Below, piece by piece: positions 1 to 6,124 of a stretch of DNA of 6,124 nt (position 1 is the stretch's first letter; each line of letters begins with the position of its first letter). Source of the DNA: Acidobacteriota bacterium (GTDB lineage Bacteria; Acidobacteriota; Terriglobia; Terriglobales; Acidobacteriaceae); NCBI GenBank assembly GCA_021793595.1, contig JAJYSL010000264.1:1-6124 (forward strand), given 5' to 3'. A program made the position numbers and the translations under genes. Below the pieces are notes generated by a model. That model saw only the letters and a list, made by a program, of their open reading frames with translations. It did no database searches and had not been told where the DNA came from.

Positions 1-3000
1 GCACATTGCGTCCAGAATTTCCAAACTGATATTGAGGCGGTACAACAAAGCAGGATGTATCAAACCAATGGCTCGGCTTCGCTTGCGAATGCGAGAGATT
101 GCCATTGCAAACTCGGTTTGGCCTTGAGGTCGTTCCATCATTGACGTTATCGAAAGAAAGAACAGATGTGAAGGGTACGCCTGTTGAGTCCTGATAGATT
201 GCCGCTAGCGCCCATCCTCCGACTACCGCGGATTCCCAGCCCGTCCCCAAGTACGCCCTGCCCTGTCCCAAGGGTAATGCCCACTCCCCGCCCAAACTGA
301 ATCGTGCTTGCACGTCGTTGTCTCCTGGTCCTCGTTGCGCAGCTAAGTCATAGTTGTTTTGCGGGTTATCTCCGCCGCCTCCGCATCCGGTAGCGCCTAA
401 ACAATCCACGCCCCCATAATCGATTTCGCGCCCATACGTAAATGCCGCCAGAAACGAGACACCCGATTGCAAATTTTGCTGCAATTCCATCGACAGGCCT
501 TCATAGTGGCTCGTTGCCCACGGCGACGTCCGCATGACTCTTGCCACCGTATAAGCCGCCAGCGGGCGTCTCGCAGTCGGAGACCCCGGTCCAGGTACAA
601 GAGGTTGGTTCGCTTGCGTCTGTTGACTATGTATGTGGACGCCCGTGCTCCCCACATAGGTTGTGGTCCAGGCCATCCTCCAGGGCAACTGCTTTTCAAG
701 AGCCAGATTCCATTCCTGGACATAGGACGTCGTCATGTGGTCGGCCCAGCTTTGCAAAGTCGCAGTAGATGACGGGTTGAGCTTGAATTCGCTTGGGTTG
801 ATAGGCGGTAACGGCGTAAAGGAGGCGCTTGGAAGCACTTCAAAGCCGGTGGATGGATTCACTTCATCGCTTATAATGGATTGAGCGCCATAGCCGAAAA
901 ATGGTGGGTTGTCGTCCATGCGCTGGTTCACTCCGGTACCCTCGTCCTGCGCGTAGAAGATCCCGAACGCGCCGCGGACCACAAAATCTTTTATCCTTGG
1001 AACAAGATATGCAAATCCCACGCGCGGACCAAAATCCAACGTGCTTGTTGTGACGAGCGAGCGCGGTCTTCTCGGATCGCCCGCGAGGATAAAGTCACCG
1101 TAAAGCGGATCGCCGGGATCGAGGATCAAGTTAGCCATCCGGTTGTTAAGCTCGGTATATGGCGAAACATAATCGTATCGCATACCCAGATTCAAGGTCA
1201 GCGATCTGCTCACCGTCCAATCATCCTGAAAATAGCCGCCGGCATACCATCCTCGATCATTTGCGACCGCTATCGTTCCGACATCCGCCGTGTTTGCTGT
1301 ACCTAGGAGGAAGTCCGCCACTGAACTGCCTGTGTGCGAACGATTCTGAGGATTCTGCGTAAATACTCCCGTGAATCCGAAGCTTCCGCGCCCGGCCAGC
1401 GCCGCGTCGGTGTGGTCCCGCAACAGCATCATCTCGCCGCCCATTTGCAGAGAATGCTTGCCCAACATCTTCGAGAAATTGTCGGAAAAATCCCATACTC
1501 CCGCAGTTTTTGTAAGCGGGGAATTGGTGCAGCAGCTGGCTTGAGCGCCAATCTGCGCATATCCTGAGATGTTAAATTGCGGGATGCTGCTATCAATTCC
1601 AGTACTAAGAGATCCGGGAATAATGGGGTTGCGCGCTTGCGTTGCATCGGAGTGCAGATAGATGCTGGTCCAAGCGAAGCGCGCCTCGTTGATCGAAGTT
1701 GCGCTGAAAACGTGGGTATATCCGTACCCAACACCATAATCTTTGATAGTGCGCTCGACCGGAGTCTCGGTCGGCAACGGAAGCGCTGCGTCTGCCAGCG
1801 TCGACTGCCATTCTACTGAATAGCGCGCGAACATCGAATCATTGCGCGTGATTTGAACATCGCCCCGTACTACGCCATTTTCGCTGCTGGAAATTGTTGG
1901 CGAACTATCCGAATATAAGGTCTGGGATCCGGGCACGTTCGGCGCTGGATAGCCATCGAGCAGTTGAGATGTGATCGGACTGAAATCGGAAGCGGGGATC
2001 GTATTGTTCGGGAAAAGAGAGCGCACATATCCTGTTCCTTGACGTGTCGTTGTAAATGGATTGTAGATCGGCGTTGCCCCGAAATTCCCAGCTCGATTTG
2101 CTAAGGATGGCACAGTGGATTGGCTGATGAAGTCAGTGTGGTTATCTAGCTGTTCGTCGGCGACGAAGATCCACGCGCGGTCTTTTTTAATCGGTCCTCC
2201 AAGCGATCCGCCCCATTGATTTTGCACCAGCAGCGGTTTCACGCCGTGCAGTGCGAAGAAGTTTGCGGCGTTCGCCTGATCATTTTGCACGAACTCGTAT
2301 GCGGATCCGTGAATGTTATTGGTGCCGCTTTTGGTGATCGCGTTTACCACCGCGCCCGCTGAAGCGCCGTATACTGCCGAGTAGTTGCTTGTTTCGACCG
2401 TAAACTCTGAGAGCGCGTCCAGAGGCGGACGAATCATATCGCGCTGAGCGTTATCTGTACCCCGGATATAGTTGACATTCCGCGCTCCATCCAGCAAAAA
2501 CGCATTCTGTAGACCTGTCTGGCCGTACGCGTTGAAAGAGTTATCCTTACCCCCGACGGTAGGAACCGCCCCCGGCGCCAGGTTTGCTACCGTTAGATAA
2601 CTCCTCCCGTTCAATGGCACCTGGAGCATTTGTTGGGACGTAATTACCTGTGACACAGTTGAGGTCGTGTCTTGAATCAGAGGCGCGGCACCTGTCACAG
2701 TCACGGATTGCTGACTGCTCCCGGTCATCAGGTGAATGCGTAGATCTGTTATCTGCCCGACATTCACTGGAATTTGGGCCCGCGTGAGTTGCTTGAATCC
2801 GGCTGCCGAGACCGTTATGTCGTAGTTACCCGGTAACAAAAGAGGAGCGGTCGCCAGGCCTGCCCCATCGGTCTGCAACGTGCGGACGACATTACCTGTA
2901 GCAGATCCCTTGATGAAAACGGTTGCGCCGGCCACCACAGCATTCATCGGGTCGGACACGGTGATGGAAATCCCGCCCGTGGATGTCTGTGCAAGAACAG

Positions 3001-3082
3001 TGGAGCTAAAAACTATCAGCAGAATCATACCGAGCATCACTTTACGAGAATTTAACATCGACGCTGAAAATGTCACTTCCAT
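1..3082 (-). CDS. Oar-like TonB-dependent outer-membrane receptor, C-terminus cut off by the window edge
   Basis: The minus-strand frame from ATG 3082 runs without a stop to base 1, giving 1027 residues. I translated it from the sequence. Residues 1-31 form a signal peptide: SRK, a hydrophobic run, then VLA before Q32. Residues 37-120 look like a carboxypeptidase-regulatory-like beta domain (SDPMNAVVAGATV, LLPGNYDITVSAAGF). A plug domain follows with PLNGR at 156-160, FLLDG at 195-199 and VVNAITKSGTN at 245-255. The rest is barrel-like, with alternating aromatic strands such as YFQDDWTVSRSLTLNLGMRYD. The break comes after FGNSGRNV, which in this family usually sits a few dozen residues before the C-terminus. 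Known of the family: it takes substrates through the outer membrane using TonB energy; the substrate here is unknown. No SusD-like partner gene is visible. ATA, AGA and AGG codons are commoner than in the M61 gene. A second in-frame ATG at 3058 would also leave a signal peptide, but 3082 has the better ribosome site. Confidence 0.93.
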   Translation of the reverse strand, partial: MEVTFSASMLNSRKVMLGMILLIVFSSTVLAQTSTGGISITVSDPMNAVVAGATVFIKGSATGNVVRTLQTDGAGLATAPLLLPGNYDITVSAAGFKQLTRAQIPVNVGQITDLRIHLMTGSSQQSVTVTGAAPLIQDTTSTVSQVITSQQMLQVPLNGRSYLTVANLAPGAVPTVGGKDNSFNAYGQTGLQNAFLLDGARNVNYIRGTDNAQRDMIRPPLDALSEFTVETSNYSAVYGASAGAVVNAITKSGTNNIHGSAYEFVQNDQANAANFFALHGVKPLLVQNQWGGSLGGPIKKDRAWIFVADEQLDNHTDFISQSTVPSLANRAGNFGATPIYNPFTTTRQGTGYVRSLFPNNTIPASDFSPITSQLLDGYPAPNVPGSQTLYSDSSPTISSSENGVVRGDVQITRNDSMFARYSVEWQSTLADAALPLPTETPVERTIKDYGVGYGYTHVFSATSINEARFAWTSIYLHSDATQARNPIIPGSLSTGIDSSIPQFNISGYAQIGAQASCCTNSPLTKTAGVWDFSDNFSKMLGKHSLQMGGEMMLLRDHTDAALAGRGSFGFTGVFTQNPQNRSHTGSSVADFLLGTANTADVGTIAVANDRGWYAGGYFQDDWTVSRSLTLNLGMRYDYVSPYTELNNRMANLILDPGDPLYGDFILAGDPRRPRSLVTTSTLDFGPRVGFAYLVPRIKDFVVRGAFGIFYAQDEGTGVNQRMDDNPPFFGYGAQSIISDEVNPSTGFEVLPSASFTPLPPINPSEFKLNPSSTATLQSWADHMTTSYVQEWNLALEKQLPWRMAWTTTYVGSTGVHIHSQQTQANQPLVPGPGSPTARRPLAAYTVARVMRTSPWATSHYEGLSMELQQNLQSGVSFLAAFTYGREIDYGGVDCLGATGCGGGGDNPQNNYDLAAQRGPGDNDVQARFSLGGEWALPLGQGRAYLGTGWESAVVGGWALAAIYQDSTGVPFTSVLSFDNVNDGTTSRPNRVCNGNLSHSQAKPSHWFDTSCFVVPPQYQFGNSGRNV

Positions 3083-3087
3083 GACTG

Positions 3088-3095
3088 TCTCCAAA
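3088..3095 (-). promoter_or_regulatory. Ribosome binding site of the receptor gene
   Basis: The minus strand reads TTTGGAGA, with GGAG six bases before ATG 3082. This decides the start in favour of 3082 over the in-frame ATG at 3058, which has no purine-rich site at a proper distance. Confidence 0.6.
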
Positions 3096-3145
3096 GAAAA
3101 TTGTGAATCGCGCAATGTTTTCTAGGCGGGGGACTAACGCAGGCA

Positions 3146-3174
3146 AGCATCATCCAATAGGGTGGCTTTGTCAA
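3146..3174 (-). promoter_or_regulatory. Candidate sigma-70 promoter for the receptor gene
   Basis: The minus strand has a perfect TTGACA (-35, at 3169-3174), a 17-base spacer, and GATGCT (-10, at 3146-3151). The -10 matches TATAAT at only three of six positions, so the call rests on the -35 and the spacing. It would start transcription near 3139 and leave a leader of about 57 bases before ATG 3082. Acidobacterial promoters need not follow the E. coli consensus. Confidence 0.35.
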
Positions 3175-3190
3175 CGTTTTTCACGGTGAT

Positions 3191-3219
3191 TTGACATGTT
3201 ACAAACCTAACTTTCCAAT
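3191..3219 (+). promoter_or_regulatory. Candidate divergent promoter on the plus strand
   Basis: TTGACA at 3191-3196 is followed after 17 bases by TCCAAT at 3214-3219, four of six matches to the -10 consensus. It points away from the receptor gene, with its -35 back to back with the receptor's TTGACA and 16 bases between the two boxes. No protein gene follows; a terminator-like hairpin lies about 20 bases on. It may be chance, or it may drive a very short RNA. Confidence 0.25.
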
Positions 3220-3241
3220 AGTTGAGCGCGTTCCAGTCGCT

Positions 3242-3266
3242 GATCCCCACTGAAGGGATCTTTTCT
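3242..3266 (+). terminator. Terminator-like hairpin
   Basis: GATCCC (3242-3247) pairs perfectly with GGGATC (3255-3260) around a seven-base loop, and TTTTCT follows directly. That is the form of a small intrinsic terminator on the plus strand. The stem is only six pairs. The minus strand has no T-run after the same hairpin. There is no plus-strand gene upstream that it would serve, unless the candidate promoter at 3191 is real. Confidence 0.4.
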
Positions 3267-3578
3267 CGAAGTGCTTCAGGTCATTCGTCGCCTCTTGATC
3301 CGGCCCGAGTGTTTCCGGCTGGAGCGAGAGTTTGCCAGCCCGGATTTGCACCGGGGAGGAAAATGCACCTTGTCACGGCACACATAATTCCGCCGCAGAA
3401 AGAGCCCTGCACGCGGTTGCCGCCGGCAATCTACTCCATAATTGCAATATCTTTGGATGGCCGTAGGTTTTTCCAACCCACAGCCCAACCCACAAATCCT
3501 GCTGTCTTTGCACGCCTTCCGCATACTTTGGCAGCCCCCGCGGTGTCGTAAGTCATTGAAAAACAAAATGCAGGTAAA
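3267..3578. other. Gap without a supported gene; structured and possibly decayed DNA
   Basis: I see no protein gene here. All frames are short and none resembles a known family; a minus-strand frame ending at the stop at 3199-3201 is open for about 57 codons but has no good start. The DNA is rich in inverted repeats. GGCTGG (3317-3322) pairs with CCAGCC (3335-3340), and CCCGG (3339-3343) pairs with CCGGG (3351-3355); the two stems share bases and exclude each other. On the minus strand the second loop reads GGTGCAAATCC, like a cobalamin riboswitch core, though other boxes of that RNA are missing. CCAACCCACA occurs twice with a 12-base period at 3473-3494. The stretch may be the inner end of an integrated element. 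Confidence 0.5.
3473..3494. repeat. Two tandem copies of CCAACCCACA
   Basis: The ten-base unit CCAACCCACA lies at 3473-3482 and again at 3485-3494. It sits about 85 bases to the left of the tRNA remnant. Short direct repeats beside an attachment core can be arm-binding sites of a tyrosine integrase, but nothing here proves that role. Confidence 0.5.
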
Positions 3579-3623
3579 TTCATACGGTGGAAGTCGCAGG
3601 TTCGAATCCTACAGCGCCCACCA
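3579..3623 (+). pseudogene. tRNA 3' half (tRNA-Met CAT-like), probable attachment-site remnant
   Basis: From the anticodon loop to the CCA end the sequence follows a tRNA. The loop is TTCATAC (3579-3585, anticodon CAT at 3581-3583), then GGTGG as the 3' anticodon strand, AAGTC as a five-base variable loop, and a T-arm of GCAGG, TTCGAAT, CCTAC at 3596-3612. AGCGCCC (3613-3619) would be the 3' acceptor strand, followed by A and an encoded CCA (3621-3623). The 5' half is missing: no GGGCGCT, no D-arm, and the bases before the loop (GTAAA) do not pair with GGTGG. The T-stem has one C-A mismatch (3597 with 3611), a sign of decay or of a parental sequence that differs. It cannot make a working tRNA. 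Known: tyrosine integrases that use tRNA genes leave just such 3' fragments at the far end of the element. The amino-acid identity is an inference from the loop. Confidence 0.75.
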
Positions 3624-3624
3624 A
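3614..3624 (+). repeat. Copy 1 of the 11-base direct repeat GCGCCCACCAA
   Basis: This is the end of the tRNA remnant including CCA plus one base. The same 11 bases recur exactly at 3721-3731, 107 bases to the right. Confidence 0.6.
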
Positions 3625-3709
3625 ATAAATGAATAATTTAGACGCGATTAGAAGATTGTTCCGATGTGCAGCTTTACACTGATGTTTCATCTTCATTCTG
3701 CAGAACTTC

Positions 3710-3714
3710 AGGAG
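3710..3714 (+). promoter_or_regulatory. Ribosome binding site of the M61 peptidase gene
   Basis: AGGAG ends four bases before ATG 3719. The spacing is short, but no other ATG in frame nearby has both a purine-rich site and a complete signal peptide behind it. I found no convincing -35/-10 pair between the tRNA remnant and this site. Confidence 0.55.
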
Positions 3715-3718
3715 ATCT

Positions 3719-5626
3719 ATGCGCCCACCAACTTCTCTTGCAGTGACCGGGTTTGCCTTGGCAGTCGCGTTCCCGCTCATGTGTTCCGCTCAGTCGAGTT
3801 CCGCCCAACCCACCTCCGCGACGCCCATCACGGTTACAGTCGATGCCACCGATGCGCCCCGCAAGATGCTACACGCTGACCTCGTCATTCCAGTGCAGCC
3901 CGGCGACCTCACCCTGGTCTACGCGAAATGGATTCCCGGCGAGCACGAAGCATCCGGCCCCATCGACAATCTTGCCGGCGTCATCATCCAGGCCAACGGC
4001 CAGACACTTCCTTGGGTGCGCGACAGCGTCAACATGTTTGAATTGCACGTGCATGTGCCGCAAGGCGTCACGGAGCTGAAAGTCCATGACGACTTTCTCG
4101 CGACGGCGGATCCCACGGGATTTTCCTCCGGGGCCTCGACCAGCGAAAACCTCGCAATGATTAGTTGGAATGAGGTCATGCTGTGGCCCGAAGTTTCTTC
4201 GGCGAAGGATGTTCTGGTCACACCCACCGTCACCCTGCCGCAAGGCTGGAAGTTCGCCACTGCGCTGACCGCAACTGGCCACGACGGGAACACAACCCAT
4301 TTCGCCACGGTCCCCTTGAACGAATTGGTGGATTCGCCCGTGCTTTCCGGCCGCTACTTTCGAGAGATTCCCCTGGCGCCGGAGATTTCTCCGAAACATT
4401 ATCTCGATCTCGCCGCCGACGGTCCGGAAGACCTGGAAATGCCGCAGCAAATGCTGGCAGGATTCAACGATCTGGTGCGTCAAGCCAGTGCTCTTTACCA
4501 GTCGCACCACTACGGCAGCTATCACTTTTTGATGACGCTCAGCGATCAGGTCGCGCATTTCGGCTTGGAACATCATCAATCCAACGACGACCGTGTGCCC
4601 GAGAAGACCTTCCTCGATCCGAATATGGACGCGCTGGAGGCGGGTCTGCTACCCCACGAATTTACTCATTCATGGAATGGAAAATATCGTCGTCCAGAAG
4701 GATTGCTTTCGCCCGACTTCCAGACGCCGATGAAGGGCAATCTGCTGTGGGTGTACGAAGGCCTGACAGAATACCTTGGCGATGTGCTCACCGCGCGTAG
4801 TGGCCTTTGGACTGATGACCAGTATCGCGAGGCGCTGGCGAACTCCGCCGCGATCATGGACAATCGACCCGGCCGCACCTGGCGCGATCTGCAGGATACG
4901 GCCACCGCAGCGCAAATCTTATATAGCTCTGGAGATCGATGGGACAATTGGCGGCGAAACGTGGATTATTATCGCGAAGGCGAACTGATCTGGCTCGAAG
5001 CGGATACCGTTATTCGCCAGAAAAGCCACGGCAAGAAGTCGCTCAACGATTTCTGCGTCCGCTTTCTCGGCCTCGGCGGCAACACCGGCCCAATCACCGT
5101 GCCATATACATTTCAGGACATTGTCGACAACCTGAATGCCGTCCAACCCTATGACTGGGCCAATTTCCTGACTGATCGGCTAACTACCAAGGTCGATCAT
5201 GCGCCACTCGGTGGCATCGAGAATGGCGGGTATCGTCTGGTCTACACAGACACGCCGAACTCCATGGAGCAGGCGCGTGAAGCGGAGGCAGGTGTGGACG
5301 CGTGGTACTCCCTCGGCCTCCATATCTCTCATAACGGCGTGCTCAGAGATGTGCTGTTCTATTCGCCGGCATACAAGGCGGATTTAGGCCCGGATATGAC
5401 GATCGTCGCAGTGAATGGACGCCAATATACCGACGCCCTGATGCACGACGCCATCCGCAATTCCAAAACGTCGCAGACGCCGATCGAGCTCATCGTAGAG
5501 AACACTGGCTATTACCGCGTCGTGCAGATCGACTACCACGGTGGCGAACGCTATCCGCATCTGGAGCGCGTCGACTCGAAGCCCGATCTGCTGGATCAAA
5601 TTCTCCAACCTTTGCCCGCGCATTGA
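3719..5626 (+). CDS. Exported M61 family (glycyl aminopeptidase-like) metallopeptidase with PDZ domain
   Basis: The protein has 635 residues, a usual length for the family. Residues 1-24 form a signal peptide with cleavage after CSA, so it acts in the periplasm or outside. Residues of about 35-220 are the beta-rich M61 N-terminal domain. The catalytic domain has GLEHHQS at 282-288, the zinc motif HEFTH at 313-317, and the likely third zinc ligand E347 in YEGLTEY; E314 is the expected general base. A PDZ domain covers about 532-610 (LGLHIS, then APAYKADLG-like loop YSPAYKADLGPDMTIVAVNG). All key residues are present, so it should be active. Known of the family: zinc aminopeptidases with preference for N-terminal glycine or alanine; the substrate here is inferred. 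The gene diverges from the receptor across the tRNA remnant. It ends in its own terminator. Almost all codons end in G or C; I saw no ATA and only one AGA/AGG. Confidence 0.95.
   Translation: MRPPTSLAVTGFALAVAFPLMCSAQSSSAQPTSATPITVTVDATDAPRKMLHADLVIPVQPGDLTLVYAKWIPGEHEASGPIDNLAGVIIQANGQTLPWVRDSVNMFELHVHVPQGVTELKVHDDFLATADPTGFSSGASTSENLAMISWNEVMLWPEVSSAKDVLVTPTVTLPQGWKFATALTATGHDGNTTHFATVPLNELVDSPVLSGRYFREIPLAPEISPKHYLDLAADGPEDLEMPQQMLAGFNDLVRQASALYQSHHYGSYHFLMTLSDQVAHFGLEHHQSNDDRVPEKTFLDPNMDALEAGLLPHEFTHSWNGKYRRPEGLLSPDFQTPMKGNLLWVYEGLTEYLGDVLTARSGLWTDDQYREALANSAAIMDNRPGRTWRDLQDTATAAQILYSSGDRWDNWRRNVDYYREGELIWLEADTVIRQKSHGKKSLNDFCVRFLGLGGNTGPITVPYTFQDIVDNLNAVQPYDWANFLTDRLTTKVDHAPLGGIENGGYRLVYTDTPNSMEQAREAEAGVDAWYSLGLHISHNGVLRDVLFYSPAYKADLGPDMTIVAVNGRQYTDALMHDAIRNSKTSQTPIELIVENTGYYRVVQIDYHGGERYPHLERVDSKPDLLDQILQPLPAH
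3721..3731 (+). repeat. Copy 2 of the 11-base direct repeat GCGCCCACCAA
   Basis: It begins at the third base of the M61 start codon and encodes most of the second to fourth residues (RPP). It matches the CCA end of the tRNA remnant exactly; flanking bases on both sides differ. Confidence 0.6.
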
Positions 5627-5654
5627 AACAGTAAGAAGTTTCGTCTCCTGTGCC

Positions 5655-5685
5655 GCCGCTCCCAAGCTAGGGAGCGGCATTTTCC
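5655..5685 (+). terminator. Intrinsic terminator of the M61 peptidase gene
   Basis: GCCGCTCCC (5655-5663) and GGGAGCGGC (5670-5678) form a perfect nine-pair stem with a six-base loop AAGCTA, followed by ATTTTCC. It starts 28 bases after the M61 stop. The T-tract is on the plus strand only. It makes co-transcription with the next gene unlikely, or at least weak. Confidence 0.85.
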
Positions 5686-5707
5686 TGTATGCTGCAATGG
5701 AATTGAT

Positions 5708-5712
5708 GAGGA
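5708..5712 (+). promoter_or_regulatory. Ribosome binding site of the GH2 gene
   Basis: GAGGA lies seven bases before ATG 5720, a normal spacing, and fixes this ATG as the start. A weak -10-like TATGCT at 5688-5693 has no matching -35, so the promoter is not clear. Confidence 0.6.
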
Positions 5713-5719
5713 CACGAAA

Positions 5720-6124
5720 ATGTTGCCCCTGACACGTCTCTACTGTAGTGCAGTGCTTGCAACCATGTTCCTTACCGGCCTGGAACTCTATGCTCAGTCC
5801 ACGCAATTGCTGGTCGATGCGGACCACCGCGCTGCGACCAGCCTGGATGGCGCGTGGCACGTCATCGTGGATCCGTATGGCAAGGGACTGTATGCCTCCG
5901 ACGGCAGCGTTTTGCAGCACGGCTATGGCGAAAACCATCAGCCGAAATCGAAAAGCGACCTGGTCGAATATAGCTTCGCGAAGAGCCCAACGCTCCAGGT
6001 TCCCGGCGATTGGAACACGCAACGCAAAGACCTGTTCTTCTACGAAGGCGTGATTTGGTATCAGAAAGATTTCGCCTACACGCCAAAACCGCACACGCGT
6101 GCGTTTCTCCACGTTGGAGCGGCC
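5720..6124 (+). CDS. N-terminus of an exported glycoside hydrolase family 2 enzyme (beta-glucuronidase/galactosidase-like), cut by the window edge
   Basis: The frame gives 135 residues and is still open at the last base. Residues 1-25 form a signal peptide (R6, a hydrophobic run, LYA before Q26). The rest matches the start of the GH2 sugar-binding jelly-roll domain: LDGAWHVIVDPYG at 42-54, VPGDWN at 94-99, then YEGVIWYQKDF at 108-118 and RAFLHVGAA at the edge. Enzymes of this family remove terminal beta-linked sugars such as glucuronic acid or galactose. The catalytic glutamates lie well beyond the window, so activity and substrate cannot be read here. The style of VPGDWN with YEGVIWY is closest to the beta-glucuronidase branch, but this is a weak inference. 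It follows the M61 gene on the same strand with a terminator between them, so it is probably transcribed separately. Confidence 0.85.
   Translation, partial: MLPLTRLYCSAVLATMFLTGLELYAQSTQLLVDADHRAATSLDGAWHVIVDPYGKGLYASDGSVLQHGYGENHQPKSKSDLVEYSFAKSPTLQVPGDWNTQRKDLFFYEGVIWYQKDFAYTPKPHTRAFLHVGAA

Noticed and set aside
881..1306. Plus-strand frame of 141 codons and neighbouring shorter ones between 467 and 1819
   Set aside because: They are shadows of the receptor gene, which is continuous on the minus strand through the whole stretch and has clear domain motifs.
3222..3566. Overlapping frames of about 100 codons on both strands in the gap
   Set aside because: Neither has a convincing ribosome site, known motif or biased composition, and they overlap each other almost fully; I treat the stretch as non-coding.
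3440..3600. A CRISPR array or phage integrase gene near the tRNA remnant
   Set aside because: There are only two copies of a ten-base unit, far too short and close for CRISPR, and no frame shows the R-H-R-Y signature of a tyrosine integrase.
3580..3780. Minus-strand frame of 66 codons ending in VGAVGFEPATSTV
   Set aside because: This peptide ending is the usual spurious product of reading a tRNA 3' end backwards; the rest overlaps the M61 start. It supports the tRNA remnant rather than a gene.
3869..4579. Minus-strand frame of 236 codons
   Set aside because: It lies wholly antisense to the M61 coding region, has no family resemblance, and open antisense frames are common opposite GC-ending codons.
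4183..4800. Plus-strand frame of 205 codons
   Set aside because: It is an out-of-frame reading inside the M61 catalytic region; the M61 frame carries the zinc motif and full-length homology.
5384..6112. Minus-strand frame of 242 codons
   Set aside because: It runs antisense through the end of M61, the terminator and the GH2 start, all well supported on the plus strand; the protein looks like no known family.

Overview
The window looks like a piece of an Acidobacteriota chromosome, most likely from the Terriglobia (the Granulicella, Edaphobacter and Koribacter kind of soil bacteria). The main reason is the large Oar-type TonB-dependent receptor. It has a signal peptide, then a carboxypeptidase-regulatory-like domain, a plug and a long barrel, an architecture present in many copies in these genomes. 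A secreted M61 aminopeptidase and a secreted family 2 glycoside hydrolase fit the same degradative lifestyle. The assignment is inference from protein style, not from a marker gene.

Layout. Positions 1-3082 (minus strand) hold the receptor gene, open from a well-supported ATG to the left edge, so its C-terminus is missing. Positions 3083-3718 form a gap of about 640 bases with no convincing protein gene. The gap holds a candidate promoter for the receptor, a divergent plus-strand promoter-like pair followed within 50 bases by a terminator-like hairpin, a structured stretch whose minus strand contains a cobalamin-riboswitch-like GGTGCAAATCC core, a short tandem repeat, and the 3' half of a tRNA gene (3579-3623) with no 5' half. 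Positions 3719-5626 (plus strand) hold a complete M61 peptidase with HEFTH zinc motif and C-terminal PDZ domain. A strong intrinsic terminator follows at 5655-5685. From 5720 a second plus-strand gene begins, the N-terminus of a GH2 glycosidase that runs off the right edge.

How it fits together. The three proteins all appear to be exported: one to the outer membrane, two to the periplasm or outside. They could serve uptake and breakdown of polymers, but the terminator between the two plus-strand genes and the divergent receptor argue for separate transcripts.

The most informative non-coding signal is the tRNA 3' half. Such fragments are usually attachment-site footprints of tyrosine-integrase elements. 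By the usual geometry the integrated DNA would lie to its left, on the receptor side, and the peptidase and glycosidase would be backbone. A visible difference in codon choice between the two sides agrees with this. I found no clear undescribed system; the tRNA remnant and the structured gap are the parts worth checking.
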